Positions 26,793 through 41,619 of a stretch of DNA of 64,000 nucleotides are shown here, piece by piece (position 1 is the stretch's first letter; every line of letters begins with the position of its first letter). The DNA lies in assembly GCA_963978895.1 (NCBI GenBank), contig OZ022245.1, positions 26,397,730 through 26,461,729 on the forward strand. The letters are read 5' to 3'. Source of the DNA: Erpobdella octoculata. Its lineage: Eukaryota; Annelida; Clitellata; Hirudinida; Erpobdellidae. The translations under genes and the position numbers were made by a program. Under the pieces are notes generated by a model. That model was not told the origin of the DNA and did not search any database. It was given only the letters and a program-made list of their open reading frames with translations.

Positions 26793-29700
26793 ATGTCTCC
26801 CGTCAACCTGGATATTTCCGTCTGCGAAGTTTCAACTTTGCTGCTTGCATCGTCGTCTTCGACATCGTCACCAGCACTGTCGACGAGTCACACGGATCGT
26901 TCTCATTCCAGGGGCGACATCCCTGACGAAAACACGGATCCGCTCGTCTTTTCCGTTTGCGTCGATCCGACTCGATCCTTGCGGATCGGGACGTCGAGCT
27001 GCGATGGTTCTCAAGAGATTTACGCGTTCGACCGGAAGGAGAATTTCGAATACGACAATCTATTCGAGTTTCCTTTGAAAGAAGAAGTCGTCAGTCACTG
27101 CCAGTTCGTACCCCGTTTCGATAACTTTGTCGAGACCCAGACCCCCTGCTTCGGCCCCTTCAATTCGGACGACGATGATGATGATCTCACGAGTTTGTCG
27201 TGGCTTCAAGATGCTAATTTGCTCAAGAATCTAACTGGAACCTACCAGAGGCCGCGAGATGATCCGCGAAAACTCAAAGAGCTAACCAACCGTACGTCGG
27301 AGATATTTGATGACGTCCAGCCGGTTCTCTTGGTCAAGGATCGCCTCGGTCAAAGAAAATCGTCTCTTCAGTGCTGCATCACAGGGAAGCCTTTGTTCTC
27401 TTTTAGTTGTTTGATATTTATGGCCATAGAGAGCTCACCTGGCAGAAGCCTGCCGGTCAAATCCATCTACGACTGGATCGTCAGGAATTTTCCGTACTTC
27501 AGGAGCGCTCCGGCGGGCTGGAAGAATTCTGTTCGCCACAATCTGTCGTTCAATAGGTGTTTCAGGAATTCTCAAATCGAAAATAGAAGTGGATTTGTGG
27601 GTTTTTAAATGTTTTTTTTAAATTACAATATAGTAATCCAGTATAATGCATTATAATTTCTAATCATAATATACATTAATTTTTGAATACCATAATAATA
27701 TATTTCCATATTACAAATTTCATTTTTGTCTTAAATTTTTATGTTGTTGATTTTCAGTTGTAAAATTACGAACCTACTAGTGTCACCAGTTGAATCAAAT
27801 GCTGAACTGTTAACACTTCATAATAATAATAATAAAAATAATAATTATTATTATTATGAAAAAAATAAGGTAATTAATTAGTAATTACAAGTAATACAGT
27901 TACATGTAAATATTAAATCCAGAAGAAAGGTTCGAGGTGGTACGTCGATTCTCGGTACAGGTCGAAACTCCTGCAAGCCCTGAGGAAGTCGCACTTGTAC
28001 GGAAATAGGTCGTTGATCCTTCAACAGCCGCACTTCTTTGACGAACCAGAGCCTGACAGGAGGTGGTGATCACTTTGTGTGTTCATAAATTGAATATGCA
28101 AATTACCAATTGAATATGCAAATTACTAATTGAATATGCAAATTACTAATTGAATATGCAAATTACTAATTGAATATGTAAATTACTAATTGAATATGCA
28201 AATTACTAATTAAATATGCAAATTACTAATTAAATATGCAAATTACTAATTGAATATGCCAATTACTAATTGAATATGAGAATTACTAATTGAATATGCA
28301 AATTACTAATTGAATATGCAAATTACTAATTGAATATGCAAATTACTAATTGAATATGCAAATTACTAATTGAATATGCTAATTACTAATTAATATCTAA
28401 ATTACTGATTGAATATGCAAATTACTAATTGAACATGCAAATTACTAATTGAATATGCAAATTACTAATTGAATATGCAAATTACTAATGAGTTATGCTT
28501 GCTGGGCTGTCACATAGTTTATAAGTAATTATAATATTTAAATTTCATTGCTATCTCAGCAGTGATGAACGTTTGAAGAATGGTCACAACGGATCAGACG
28601 AAAGTAAGTTTCACGTGTGGTGGTGGTACGTGTTTCTTGTTTACTTTTGTCGTTACGTGTTGGGAAAATCAACGTGCAATGTGACACTCACGTGCGCAAT
28701 TCCTCTTCTTATGTTGGAAAAGTTTTTCAATAACTGGATTTTATCATTTTTTTGGCACTGGAAAAAAATTGTGCACGAATTCTGAGTACAGAACTTGTAC
28801 ACGGGTTGAAACTTTCCAGGAACAGATTGCGGCATACATTTTAAGTCTGCAAAAATGATGTTATCACAATACATTTTACAAAGCAAATGAAAAATTTTCA
28901 GATTAAACCGTTAATTATAATTGAATTTTTAAAAAATAATTTTTCTAAATTTCAAATTAATTCATTTCATGTGCAGCTGATTTTGACGTGGCTTCCACTC
29001 TCGCCAGCCTCTCATCTCTGATTGATCGTCAAAAACAGTTGGATCAAAGGTCTGTTTTTTCTTATTTTATTTAAGCTTATATTATATATTTATTAAACTA
29101 GTATTTTATTTTATTAACTCATTTCCTAATCGTTTTAATTCGTATTATCGATAGATAATATCGACGTTGTACTCACTGCACCCAATACATACAGAAGGTG
29201 CTTCTCTTGTACCCTGATTACATTCCATCATGTCAATGCGTTCCAGCTAAGGAAATACATTCTATGCTAATTACTAGCTGAAATACTCGATGTCGTTCAT
29301 TATTGAAGGTCAATAAGAAGTGTGCGAACGTAAATAAAATCAGAGAAGATTCAAATGTCTGGCAAAATAGTCTATATGTGACAGAACGTGTGACTAAAAG
29401 GCTATTTTACTCCTGGTAGCACATAAGGGATGAACAAATAAATAATGGGATTAAGATTAATAATTTATTTATTTATATATGCCTTGTATATACTTATTAT
29501 TTTATTTAAGAATTTTTTTGTTGAATTTCTTGATTTGTTATTGTAAATATGAAAAATAGATTTTGTCAGGTCACATGCTCTGTGGTGCGTGAAGGTTATT
29601 TGTGTGATGAATTTTCTATTTGATTTGCATTTGTGCATTGTGCCGTGCCGCTGAATGAATTACGACGAATTTTGTATTCATTCGTCTGTCACAAATGCAA

Positions 29701-30530
29701 ATGAATTACGATGTGTTTTTAAAAGCAACGTGTCACGCATTGACTGTATTGCAAGTTATTTGAATCGTCAATGTTTTTATTTTGTGAATATGTTCAACTT
29801 TTAACAGATAAGTTTTTATTGTTAGTGCGGGAAAAGCGTTAGCATCGCTCGTGTAATTTGCTGTTAATGAAAGTGTTTTTTCCCTTTAATTAAAAAGCAT
29901 AACATGTAACAAAGATGAAATTCTCAAAACTGTCCCCGCAGTTCTAGTGGAAATGACGGAGATCTGGCAGCCGACTGCACTCCTTGCGCCACTATCGACC
30001 ATGATTACAGTATCCAGGTCAAGAAGCAGAACAGAAGTTCCTACTGTAACAAAGCTCGAGAAGATATTCGGATCAAAGACGGCGAACGGAAAGTGAAAGT
30101 TGGTTGAAATTATTTTCGAGTATCGTTCAATCTCTAGTAAAGATGTAGTATTACATTTGAAGGCACAAAATTGCTAATACATAGATGACTGGTTGATTAC
30201 ATTTTAGGTTTATAGAATTTGAATTTTTTTTATTAATTCTATCAAATCTACACTTTCTTTTAGACCAAGTGCCAAGATGAATCGCAAAAAATGCGTAAGC
30301 ACGGTGCTGGTATGAAAGCAAAAGAGTTTAAAACTTTTAAAAGGGCGAAGAATCCAAAAGATTTGATTAGCAGCCGTGCCCACAGTGGTAAGCTGACCGG
30401 TAGTAAAAGCCCTGGACTGCCATTGCTGGCTAAAGCAGTCGATGATGATGAACAAAGAAAAATGGAAGGAATTGATGCCCTGCTCAATCTTGCTGCTGCG
30501 GGCAATGGGAGGAGTTTAAAAAATAACTAA
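26793..30530 (+). CDS. FoxN2/3: Forkhead transcription factor, FOXN2/FOXN3 type
   Basis: Six coding exons with matching phases: 26793-27596, 27923-28062, 28560-28603, 28977-29049, 29942-30098, 30264-30530; 494 residues. The forkhead DNA-binding domain (about residues 199-289) spans exons 1-2, with FSFSCLIFMAIESSPGRSLP, APAGWKNSVRHNLSFNRCF and, after the intron, KKGSRWYVDSRYRSKLLQAL. FOXN2/3 proteins are nuclear repressors. Features shared with that subgroup are the acidic N-terminal element LTSLSWLQDANLLKNL and the C-terminal GIDALLNLAA just before the end. Wing 1 is split by the intron and carries NRSGF in place of the usual linker. I chose ATG 26793 because the preceding sequence contains an acceptor at 26732-26740, so the longer frame from 26691 is unlikely to be all coding. 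Upstream non-coding exons probably exist. Confidence 0.9.
28090..28490. repeat. 20-bp minisatellite with octamer sites in FOXN intron 2
   Basis: Twenty copies of a 20-bp unit (ATGCAAATTACTAATTGAAT as written in phase). Fifteen copies keep the sequence ATGCAAAT, the POU-domain octamer. Confidence 0.9.
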
Positions 30531-32715
<2,185 letters not shown>

Positions 32716-34266
32716 ATGATTCGAAACAATCGAGGCACCGAGTCCGACTCCACACCCGACTCTTGTGCCATCGATCGAACCTTTCTATCGTGTTTGTCAG
32801 TCATAAGAAATAAAAAAAATAATTAATTAATCAATTAATTAATTAAGACTCAGAAATTGAAACAAACAGAAAAAGTTTGCGGAAAATGAGTAAGAAGAAA
32901 AAAATATGGAAATTTGCAGAGTTCCATTAAAAATAATAATAATAATAATAAAAAGACAAGAAAACAAAACAAAAATTGTAAATATGAAAGAAAAGCATGT
33001 GAACAAAAAGGCGAGTAAAAACATTAACATAATTTACTCAGAGGAGGAGGAGTTATTGGCATTAGCGTACGACAAAGGCATTAGCGTGCCGACATGCAGA
33101 GTTCGCAACCCGAAAGAAGGAAAACTTGAACCGGACGCACCCCAGCCTCGTCGAGTAATTTAATTAATGATAGATCGAACGTTGGATGAAGAATGAATGA
33201 ATTGAATAGATTAAAATTAAAACTATACAACAAGGGAAACCTTTTTTAAGTACCCGTCTGTTCGTAATAATAGAATTAAATCATCATTCCCTCGGCTCAG
33301 ATGACAGAATATGAAATTTCTTAAGGAGTTTGACATGTAAAGATGTTATCAGATGCACAGAGAGTGAGGCATGAGAGTGAGAGAGAATACTTGAAATTTA
33401 TGATGAGGATAGATATCTTGAGCAAGCAAATCAACACGCTACGTTGCTTTGCATTGAAATCTTTCTTTTCACTCTCATCTGCCGTGAAATTCGTACGGGA
33501 AACATCTGGAAGAAATTTCAGTTCGTAATAAAAATTCCTCTTTTATAACGAATGATTTTAAATCAAAATCAAAACACTTACTATTAAAAACCAACACAGC
33601 TACTGCTGCTGGTGATTATGATGATGATGATGTGAGTAACGATGATGATGATGATTATTATGATGATGACGAAGAAGACAGCCCTCCTCCACTCTCTCCT
33701 CAATCCACCCTTCGACCTTGACATTCACTTGCACGAGGCACAGCAGAGGAACGACGACCTGCACGGGTGGTCGGGGTTCGCCCCGTCGAGGGAGATCGTG
33801 GACGACCAGAGGGAGGACGAACAGTCGGGAGACGGGCGCCTGAGGACAGAAGAGGAGGAGGAGACCGAGGCCGAGACGTTCACCAGCCTCCGACTGCTGC
33901 ACCACAACGATATAGGAAGCGTTCCGAGTCTCGAAGTTTTCTTTTTCTGCGATCGAAAAAGCACAACTGCTTCGATTCGATTTGAATTTATTTTACTAAT
34001 GATGGTTGTTATGGAACAAAATGCATAAGTTAATTTGATTATTTCCACGTGTCCAAGTGACAATGTGTATTTGTGAGATATGCGTGTGTGTATAAGATGA
34101 TGTTTGCACTTGCATATCCATGCGATAAATTCAATTATCTCATCCTCAGCTCTATGCACCTACGGCCCGTTTGTCTCCAGTCATCGGCAAACACCAACCT
34201 AAGCTTCGCCGTGTGCAGTCACATCAATCATCATCATCATCATCATCATCATCATTTATTTTTTAA
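32716..34266 (+). CDS. Putative acidic protein, five-exon model
   Basis: No family recognised. Model: 32716-32799, 33044-33154, 33343-33442, 33682-33935, 34150-34266 (TAA); 221 residues, all phases consistent. Support comes from splice consensus, from locally raised GC content in exon 4 and from a protein-like composition: FDLDIHLHEAQQRNDDL, then an acidic run (RTEEEEETEAETFTSL) and a basic C-terminus (KHQPKLRRVQ) ending in nine Ser encoded by a TCA repeat. Exon 3 reads like an amphipathic helix (MRIDILSKQINTL). Exon 2 uses an AGAG| acceptor that could be read two bases earlier. The start codon is the least certain part. No signal peptide or membrane segment. The last exon is convergent with the leucine-rich-repeat gene and lies on that gene's polyadenylation signal. 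Confidence 0.45.
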
Positions 34267-34316
34267 ACGTCCCTATTCCACGCTATGCTAGGGTCGGACG
34301 TCAATCAGTTATTGAA

Positions 34317-37300
34317 TCAACCCACCGTTTTCCTTCCAAAAAGAAAGGTCTTCTCGAGGTACTGGTTTTGGCAGTCCCTCGTGTAATCCTCGTACTGCCT
34401 GTCCTGCTCCCTGGCCGCAGCTATCTGCTCCTCCCTCGCCGGTATCTCGAGCCGGAGGGCGCACGTCTGTGAGCATGTCCAGTGCTGGAAAGGAACGCAG
34501 GTGTTGCCCAGGTAAGGATTCTTGAAGGTGATCACTTTGTAACCTGATTGGCATGAGATCAATCATTTTTTGTTGGTAACTTTATCAGTGATGAATAAAT
34601 CGCATTTTAACCACTCAAATAAATGACTTTCATTAATTTTATATGTAAAAACGTAAAGAGCAATTGAAATCAAATTCCAAGAAACAAAGTTACACATTTT
34701 GAATACAATATGATGATGATGATAAAAGACAAGGTGATGATAATGATTCAAGATTGCTACTACCAAGAATCATCTGAACTTTAAATTAAACCTACTTAAA
34801 AATATACATTAAAATTCTGATATAATTAATTTCTTCTCCTCCGCAATGAAATCATTCTCAATGAATTCTGACCTTAGCTGTAGTTTTAATAAACAAAACG
34901 TAAACATTTCATTATAGTGATGGAATGGATTACTTTTCAATGAAACAGCACAAATGCTAGTCAACTTACCAGGTTGGCAGTACAGTTTGGCAGTCTGACA
35001 GCATCCGCACACCACAAACTCTTTATAATTGTCGGCGATAAAGTCCTTGAGTGGCGGACTGACGTGGGGGTTTGCAAAAAAATTTGACTTTGAAGCGATG
35101 ATGGTCTTGGCAGCAGAGAACTGGAGAGTGAAGGGCTGCCTGAGGCACGACCTGGGGGGCTTGGGAGGACCCCGATCGTTGTGCGGCAGGGCGAGTATGC
35201 GTTCGTTGACGTCCGTGTGATACCACATGAACGTGGACTTGAAATAGTTGTGGTTGCCGTGCCTGTGCACTGTTTCTAGGCTGGGCATGTCGAGTAGAAA
35301 GCCTGTGAGTTCGCATGTGTTTGTGTGAGTTTGTGTGTGTTTGTGTGAGTTTGCATGTGATTGTGTGAGTTTGTGTGTGTTTGTGTGAGTTTGTGTGTGT
35401 TTGTGTGTGTTTGTGTGTGTTTGCATGTGTTTGTGTGTGTTTGCATGCGTTTGTGTGAGTTTGCGAGCGAGCGAGTGGAACAGTAAATGAATAAACATGA
35501 GTATTTTTAGCATTTGTTTTAAAATTAGGTAAAAGAATTTTATTAATGATAAGGTTGTTGCAGCTTATATGATGACTAATACGATAAATAAAACTTACGA
35601 CAGATTAATAACGTAACAAACTAATTAATTAATTAATTAATTATTAATATAATACATTATATTATAATTAGTTATTAATAACACAATTATAATTAGTTAT
35701 TAATAACACAATGGATTGATCAACAAATAAATGGAATTCTTCAAAAAAAAGTTTAAGATCGTTAAACCAACCAGAACAAAAAAACATTCAAAATTCAAAA
35801 AATATGATTAATGGCTACTCATACTACCGAAGTCTATTTGAAAAAAAAATCAGCTGAGAGGATTTACTGTCTGCACTTCATCCTTGAAGTTGCAGGGTCA
35901 AATCCTACAAATATCAGCTGTTTTGGGTGCTCACATAAATTTCAATTAAGAACATATAGAAGAGCAATCATCATCATCACCATCATAATCATCATCATCA
36001 TCATCATCACCATCATCATCATAATCATTACTGTCAATAATAAGGAGAACTGATATATCATTAACATCTAAGGAAATAACAACATAATATATTGAAACGT
36101 TGTATAAATACTGGACTCTGCGTCTAAACCCGTTATTTGGCAATTCGGCAAGTACTCTTAATCTGAATCTGGATCATCCAGTAATGCATTAAAATATCTC
36201 ATTAAAATTAAAAAAAAAAACATCACATCAACTAACAAACTCGTGCACTAGAGCGGCACCCGAAAGAGCGGATACTAAGAGCAACGGACACTTTTGTTTG
36301 GAACTAATTTTTTTTTAATCTGTATCTAGCCTATTTATAGTAGCTTGTCCCCGAGGGACAAACAGACGCCAGAACCGGGCAGTTTTGCTGTTCCCCGGAG
36401 GGTGTCTGCTCTTCGGGACTTTTACTCTAAACAAAACCGAAATGTCGGCAACAAGCGAAACCTCACCTGGAAGAGCGTCCAGAAGGTTGTTGTCCAGTTT
36501 CAGTTCTTTGAGTTTCGTGCAAAACGTTAACGAGAACGGAATGGACTTGTTTTGCAATTTGTTGTTGGTCAAAATGAGGCTTTCCAGGTTGGCCATCCTG
36601 CCGACGTCCGCGGGCAGGTCCCCCAGCAAATTGTATTTCAGAGACAGCACTCGCACACTCGGACACTTGAATATCTGGAATTTCGTGATATCAAGCCGTC
36701 AGACAATGACCGATAAAACCAGAAAACAGAAATAATCATTAAATAGTTTTTTGAAGAAAAAAAACAACTTATTGACAAAATATAATAATCTAGATCAACA
36801 AATTCAAACCAGCCATCAAAATTTTAACTTTTAATCCCATTTAAACAACAAATCACATTCAACCTCTCTGGGTAGCGTGTTATCGTCTCCATATTTAAAA
36901 ATGGCATCCAGGCACAACTCTGTGAAGTTATATATGGACAGGTATCTGCTTAGCAGGGTATCGGCTGCAAAGAAAGACCAGAATTTTGTTTTTAAACAAG
37001 CTAGATTCAATATATATTTGTTTACACGTTATATGAATTAACAGCACTTGAGAATAAAACTGTTAGATGCAAATCAAAAATTTTATATAATAATTTATAC
37101 TTTTTGCTTGGATGAGTGGAGCCATCATGAGCTGTTCTTCGATGAACTCCATGAGCTTCATGTCGAGTCGATCAAATGTCATCGTGAAGTGAAACAAGAA
37201 TGAATAAGGAGGTTTCTGAGTTGAAAGATTGATCATTAATTTTTATCAAACTGATAAAGGTAAAAAAAAGTCAACAGATTCAGATGCCAGTTCTTCATTA

Positions 37301-37921
37301 AATAAACCCTAGCTGAACCATAAAAAAGTTTTACATATAGGATCACGGTCTCACCTGCTACATGTACATGCATCTGAATCCGAATGTGACAAACCTCGTT
37401 ATTATTATTACTTTCCAGTCGCAAACCCGATACTAATAACATAGCAACTGTTACTATGAAGCCCATCTAATTTATCAAATAATTCTCTTTAACCAACATC
37501 ATTTTATGTACTAAATCTGCAACTTTGTTTTACTTTAAAAAATTTTTATTTAGTCCCTAGTGAACTAACTAGTTACTAGTGTTTTGTTCAAATTGAAAAA
37601 TCCCTCATCTCATTCATGAAAGATTTTTCGTGACATATTTCTAGTGGACTGAATGTAACCAAAGGTAAAAAATACTTCATTTATATTTATAATAATATTT
37701 TTAGAAAAAAAAACAATAAATAAATTATATACATCAGCGGAATGGCTTTCTTGAGAGATTGGTTGTCTTTTCTTTCTCACGTAGTCATACAGAGAAGGAT
37801 CGTTTTGTAATTTCCATAACAGAAGCAAATCGTGTCCTGGAAGAACTGTTGACGATGACGAAGAAGTTTTGATATAGCTTGTCATTCCACATTGGGAACG
37901 TTTCCCAGCCGCCACCTCCAT
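34317..37921 (-). CDS. Leucine-rich-repeat protein with C-terminal Cys domain
   Basis: Six exons in phase: 37733-37921, 37101-37215, 36864-36964, 36467-36674, 34970-35302, 34317-34543; 390 residues. An N-terminal region of about 120 residues is followed by four or five leucine-rich repeats (VRVLSLKYNLLGDLPADVG, LESLILTNNKLQ, LKELKLDNNLLDALPGFLLD, LETVHRHGN). A C-terminal module follows with PFTLQFSAAKTI, LKDFIADNY, VCGCCQTAKLYC and HWTCSQTC. The order LRRs, then LxxxAAKxI helix, then paired Cys motifs recalls LRRC58 and LRRC28, but I cannot assign orthology. The Cys pairs may bind zinc. The protein ends in a charged helix (REEQIAAAREQDRQYEDY). It starts 290 bp from the first stress-protein gene on the opposite strand, so the two may share a promoter. 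AATAAA (minus, 34255-34260) lies 57 bp past the stop. Confidence 0.85.
35303..35470 (-). repeat. (CACAAACA/CTCACACAAA)n repeat at a splice acceptor
   Basis: Imperfect 10- and 20-bp units read on the minus strand as CACAAACTCACACAAACA. The array runs directly into the acceptor of LRR exon 5 (ACTCACAG|GC). The frame stays open through it and gives a His/Thr-rich artefact. Confidence 0.8.
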
Positions 37922-38211
37922 TTCAACGTTCTTGTAAACAAAACGTCTATAAATAAATAAAAGGTCGGTGATTATATCGGAGAGGAGTAGGGCGATTAGT
38001 TTTATCCGTTAAAGTTAAATTGACAAACTTATAAATTTAAAAAAAAATTATAAAAACTAAAACTAAATAATTTTATATAATTTTTAATTATAATACAGTA
38101 AACATGAATTTGATGTCTACTGTTTATGACTGACGTAACCATTTTAGCAGAAAACTAAACAAAGATGGATGCCGTTAAATAACTGCGACAAAGACAAAGA
38201 TAAACGTGGTC
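37922..38211. promoter_or_regulatory. Shared divergent promoter region (inferred)
   Basis: 290 bp separate the ATG of the LRR gene (minus) from the ATG of the first stress-protein gene (plus). Any promoter for both must lie here unless there are upstream non-coding exons. No TATA box is evident. Confidence 0.4.
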
Positions 38212-40124
38212 ATGTCAACTAAAACATCTAAACTTAGCGACACAGGATCTAGTGGATCTAAACAGAAATCAGTTTCCATCAAGTAAGTTTTAGAGTAGCT
38301 ATGTGATTTGTTGCTTCATAAAAAAAGAAAATCTCTTGGGGTTTATCAATTTGATTTATTTGATTCAATTAAAATAATGTCGATGCTGACACATGCGGTG
38401 TATAATGTAAAAATCTGACTTGCTACTTTTGCTACTAAAATGCAAACATTAATAGGCGTAATATCAAATTTTTTTGGTTTACCTATAGTGCCATTCATTA
38501 CATTAATAGATTATGGCAGGTTCAATAGAAATTTTCTAAAATATGGGCACATAGAAACTGAAGATTGGTCTGTTTTTGACAATGAATTCTTGTCACAAAT
38601 TAATAACATAAGCATGAATATTCAATTCAATTTACTAATTTTCTAATTATGGTTCAAAGTAACCTCTCAGAAGCACATCAAAAGTGTGCTTATACTCTGG
38701 TTATGCTGTTATAATGACGTCTAAGACGATTACGAAATTGCTTCTATTTATTTAAAATATATCGTTTTCACTCCATAGAAGCAAAGATTATTTGTCCCAG
38801 TGGAGTACAAAAGTTCTGTCGCCGCAGCACAACGTCAAGAAGAGTTCGATCTGGGGCACGTATTCAAGAGTGGTCGCCGTCGCCGTAGATGAAAGCGAGT
38901 TTTCCAAGCGAGCATTCGAGTGTTGGTCTAATACTACATTAATAGGATAGATTTCACAAATATATTGAGAAACTTGAGTGATGGTTATTTTTAAGTCGTT
39001 ATATAAATAAACCCTCATCATGTGGGACTGGGAGCATCACAAATTATTGGATCGTGAAAGCGGTTTCTCCATCTCCATTCAACCACGGCGGTCCTATTCA
39101 TTCATCCAGATTAAGTGTTTTATTAGTACATTTATTTATTTGATTAATTGTTCATTTAGCTTGCAAGTTTACGGTTTTAAATCCACTTTCTTCATGTATA
39201 ATATAACAGTTTATGTGACGGAAATCTGGAAGTCGGAGGATCTGGTTGTTTTCATACACTGCATGGACCAACCGAATTTGCCCAGCGTTTCCCTAAAAAG
39301 TAGCATTTTCTGACAATTTTTTGTGTGTGAAACAATATAAACTCAACTATTTTATAATCTAGTTATTATTTTATTTAAATGGAATAATAATTAAGTTCGA
39401 TCTAGGCTAGATCTGTAGTTTTAGACTTTAAAACTACTTGACTATTGACTATAGATCAACACAACACCAGAATTTTAATAAAAACCGAGATTTCATTACG
39501 ACATAACCTGCTGTGTGGCAGTAGTGCCTATATTAAAAGTATCTACAGCATAGATACGTCGTTCGTGTTTGCAGGCAAAATGGCACCGCCAGTGAATGAA
39601 TGGCAAAAAATTATGGAAGAAGCCAACCAAGCTTCACGCAACTTGGAAAATCTCTTTGCAGCTCTGTGTACAGTCAGGAAGGTATAATTGTGCACAATCA
39701 AACTATTTACATGAAAAATACCCTCTTATTTCATAAACGTGTATATAATTTGAATTTGACATAATAATGGTAAATACGAAATAGGGCTTATATATATTTT
39801 TTTAATTTAATATGTACATCCATCAGTAAAAAATATTGCAATAATATGGTTTTTAAATTAAGGTTATTTACTTTTCTTCTGAATATATTAAAAACGAAAA
39901 AAATATTGTATTAACAGATAAAGCACAAGATGAGGTTCGAGACTGACAAATCACCAGGCGAGACCATTTGTCGCGTGTCCAACGACGAAGATGCTTCCCT
40001 CATTGTCTGTGGCACCAAGGCTTCCACCATACAGGCTTTACTCAAGGGCAGGGGCAACGTGACCGAGTACATTATAAAACACTCTAAAATTCCTGTTCTC
40101 ACTGTCCCACCAGCGCAGGCGTAG
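38212..40124 (+). CDS. Universal stress protein 1 (UspA fold)
   Basis: Five exons: 38212-38282, 38779-38921, 39210-39299, 39575-39681, 39918-40124; 205 residues. Universal stress proteins are small Rossmann-like alpha/beta proteins, many of which bind ATP. The UspA core starts after a Ser/Lys-rich N-terminus with TYSRVVAVAVDESEFSKRAF (strand 1 and helix 1), continues with WKSEDLVVFIHC and ends with ASLIVCGTKAS and KIPVLTVPP. The ATP loop normally reads G-x2-G-x9-G-S/T; here the second Gly is Ala and the last pair is Gly-Asn, so nucleotide binding is doubtful. The exon 2 donor is T|gttggt; using it, not the nearby TG|gtctaa, keeps the frame and aligns with the paralogues. AATAAA at 40297-40302. 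First of three tandem copies. Confidence 0.88.
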
Positions 40125-41619
40125 TCAGTTTTTTTTTTTTATTGGGAGTTATTAGAGGCCCAAAGATAGGACTTCGTATGGTCTCACTTCTCCCAGCGGT
40201 CTGTGTAGCGATTGAGTTTTAATTAGTTATGCAAGATGGCAATTTTAAGATTTGATAGTTTGTGGATTAGACGGTGTTTTCTTCTGTGTTTTCAATAATA
40301 AATGCTTTTTAAAAATGTATCACGCTTATAATAAAAGCTCAAGGGAAGGGATTGGCAAAACGTTAGAATGATTACTTCAGATTGGTTAGATGATTTATTT
40401 ACATTGTAGTGCACGTAGCTCTGAAAACAAATATTTATACAATTAATTCGCCATTGAGATAATGAAGTATAAAATATAGCAGCCTGAGTCTAAATATAAC
40501 TGCAGTAGATAAGTTAATAAATTATAATTAGACGTTGTTGACCTTGTTACCATGTACTTCAAATAGGCTAATGCAAGAATTATTGTTGCCACTTTTGATT
40601 CTGTTAGTCACATTATTAACTAATGAACGCTGTCTGTTGGCTAACTGTAGAAGGTGTTGGTCAAGAAGCAGAAACCGAGTTATACGAATATGGGATAACC
40701 AATTTCTTTTAAAAAGTTAATTTGCTACCTATAGTCTATAGACTACCTACAGCATAGTAGACTATATTATATTTTCAAACCTTACCTCGAGGATCACAGG
40801 AAATGCGTTGCGGCCCCATAAAACCAGCATTTCTTCTCATGCATGGAACACATTATTATTAATTTATCTACAATTTTCTTGAATTTATTTAGATAGACTT
40901 TATTAGGTATACATAAAATATTAAACATAAGTTCTAACATACATTGATGACAATGTTATTTAATCAAAAACATTATTTCAATGAAAATAAAAAATCTTTC
41001 ACATCTACACTCTTCTGGTTTGCAAATTTACAGACTCGTTAACAATTTGTGAAAAGTTTGATTGTCAGTTGCAACTCACAAAAAAATCTTTGGTAATTTT
41101 TTGCGGCCCTACCAACCACTGCGGTCCCCCGCAATATCGGGCCAAAAACACGTCACCGAATGCTAATAGGTAGGGCCAGGTGTCGAGAAGAAAAGAAATT
41201 AAAACAAGACAAAATAATTTTCAAAACAACGAAAAACCTTACAAAACACTTGAGCCAGCGTGCAAATATGTTGAAGTTGAGATACCGAAGCTCTCTTTAA
41301 ACAATGTCAAAAAGGACAAGTTACGTTTATTATCAAACATTGAAGCAGACTTTACGAACGCTGTGGAAGACGGTAAACAATAAATCAACAGATAATGCCT
41401 TAAAAATTTAAGTTATTAATAACAACTTTTCGAGTAGCTATCAAAAATATTTATTCATATTCCGCAGTAAAAAATTACCAAGCTTTGCTTTCAAGTTGAA
41501 TATATTTAAACAATAAACTGAAGTAAAAACCATGAATAATAAACATCGAAGTTTCATTTTAATTGTTCTCACAGGAAATCAAGCAATTATTTATAGGATT
41601 GCAAATATAAAAAGACAAA
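40125..41619. other. Spacer between stress-protein genes 1 and 2
   Basis: Includes the 3' UTR of copy 1. A short frame at 41168-41383 (acceptor AGGTAG|GGCCAG, ending DGKQ and TAA) is polar and protein-like (KYVEVEIPKLSLN) and might be a stray exon, but no partner exon was found. Short fragments with TGCGGCCC words at 40810 and 41100 look like remnants of a repeat. Confidence 0.3.

Noticed and set aside
28090..28490. CRISPR-like array
   Set aside because: Head-to-tail 20-bp units with no spacers, in an animal gene intron.
33725..34159. Minus-strand frame opposite the acidic-protein exon
   Set aside because: No splice support, and composition reads as the antisense of the plus-strand exon.
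38440..38646. 68-codon frame in stress-protein 1 intron 1
   Set aside because: No splice sites or family match; treated as chance.
38925..38931. Donor TG|gtctaa for stress-protein 1 exon 2
   Set aside because: It breaks the frame with the next exon; the donor T|gttggt four bases earlier keeps it and matches the paralogues.
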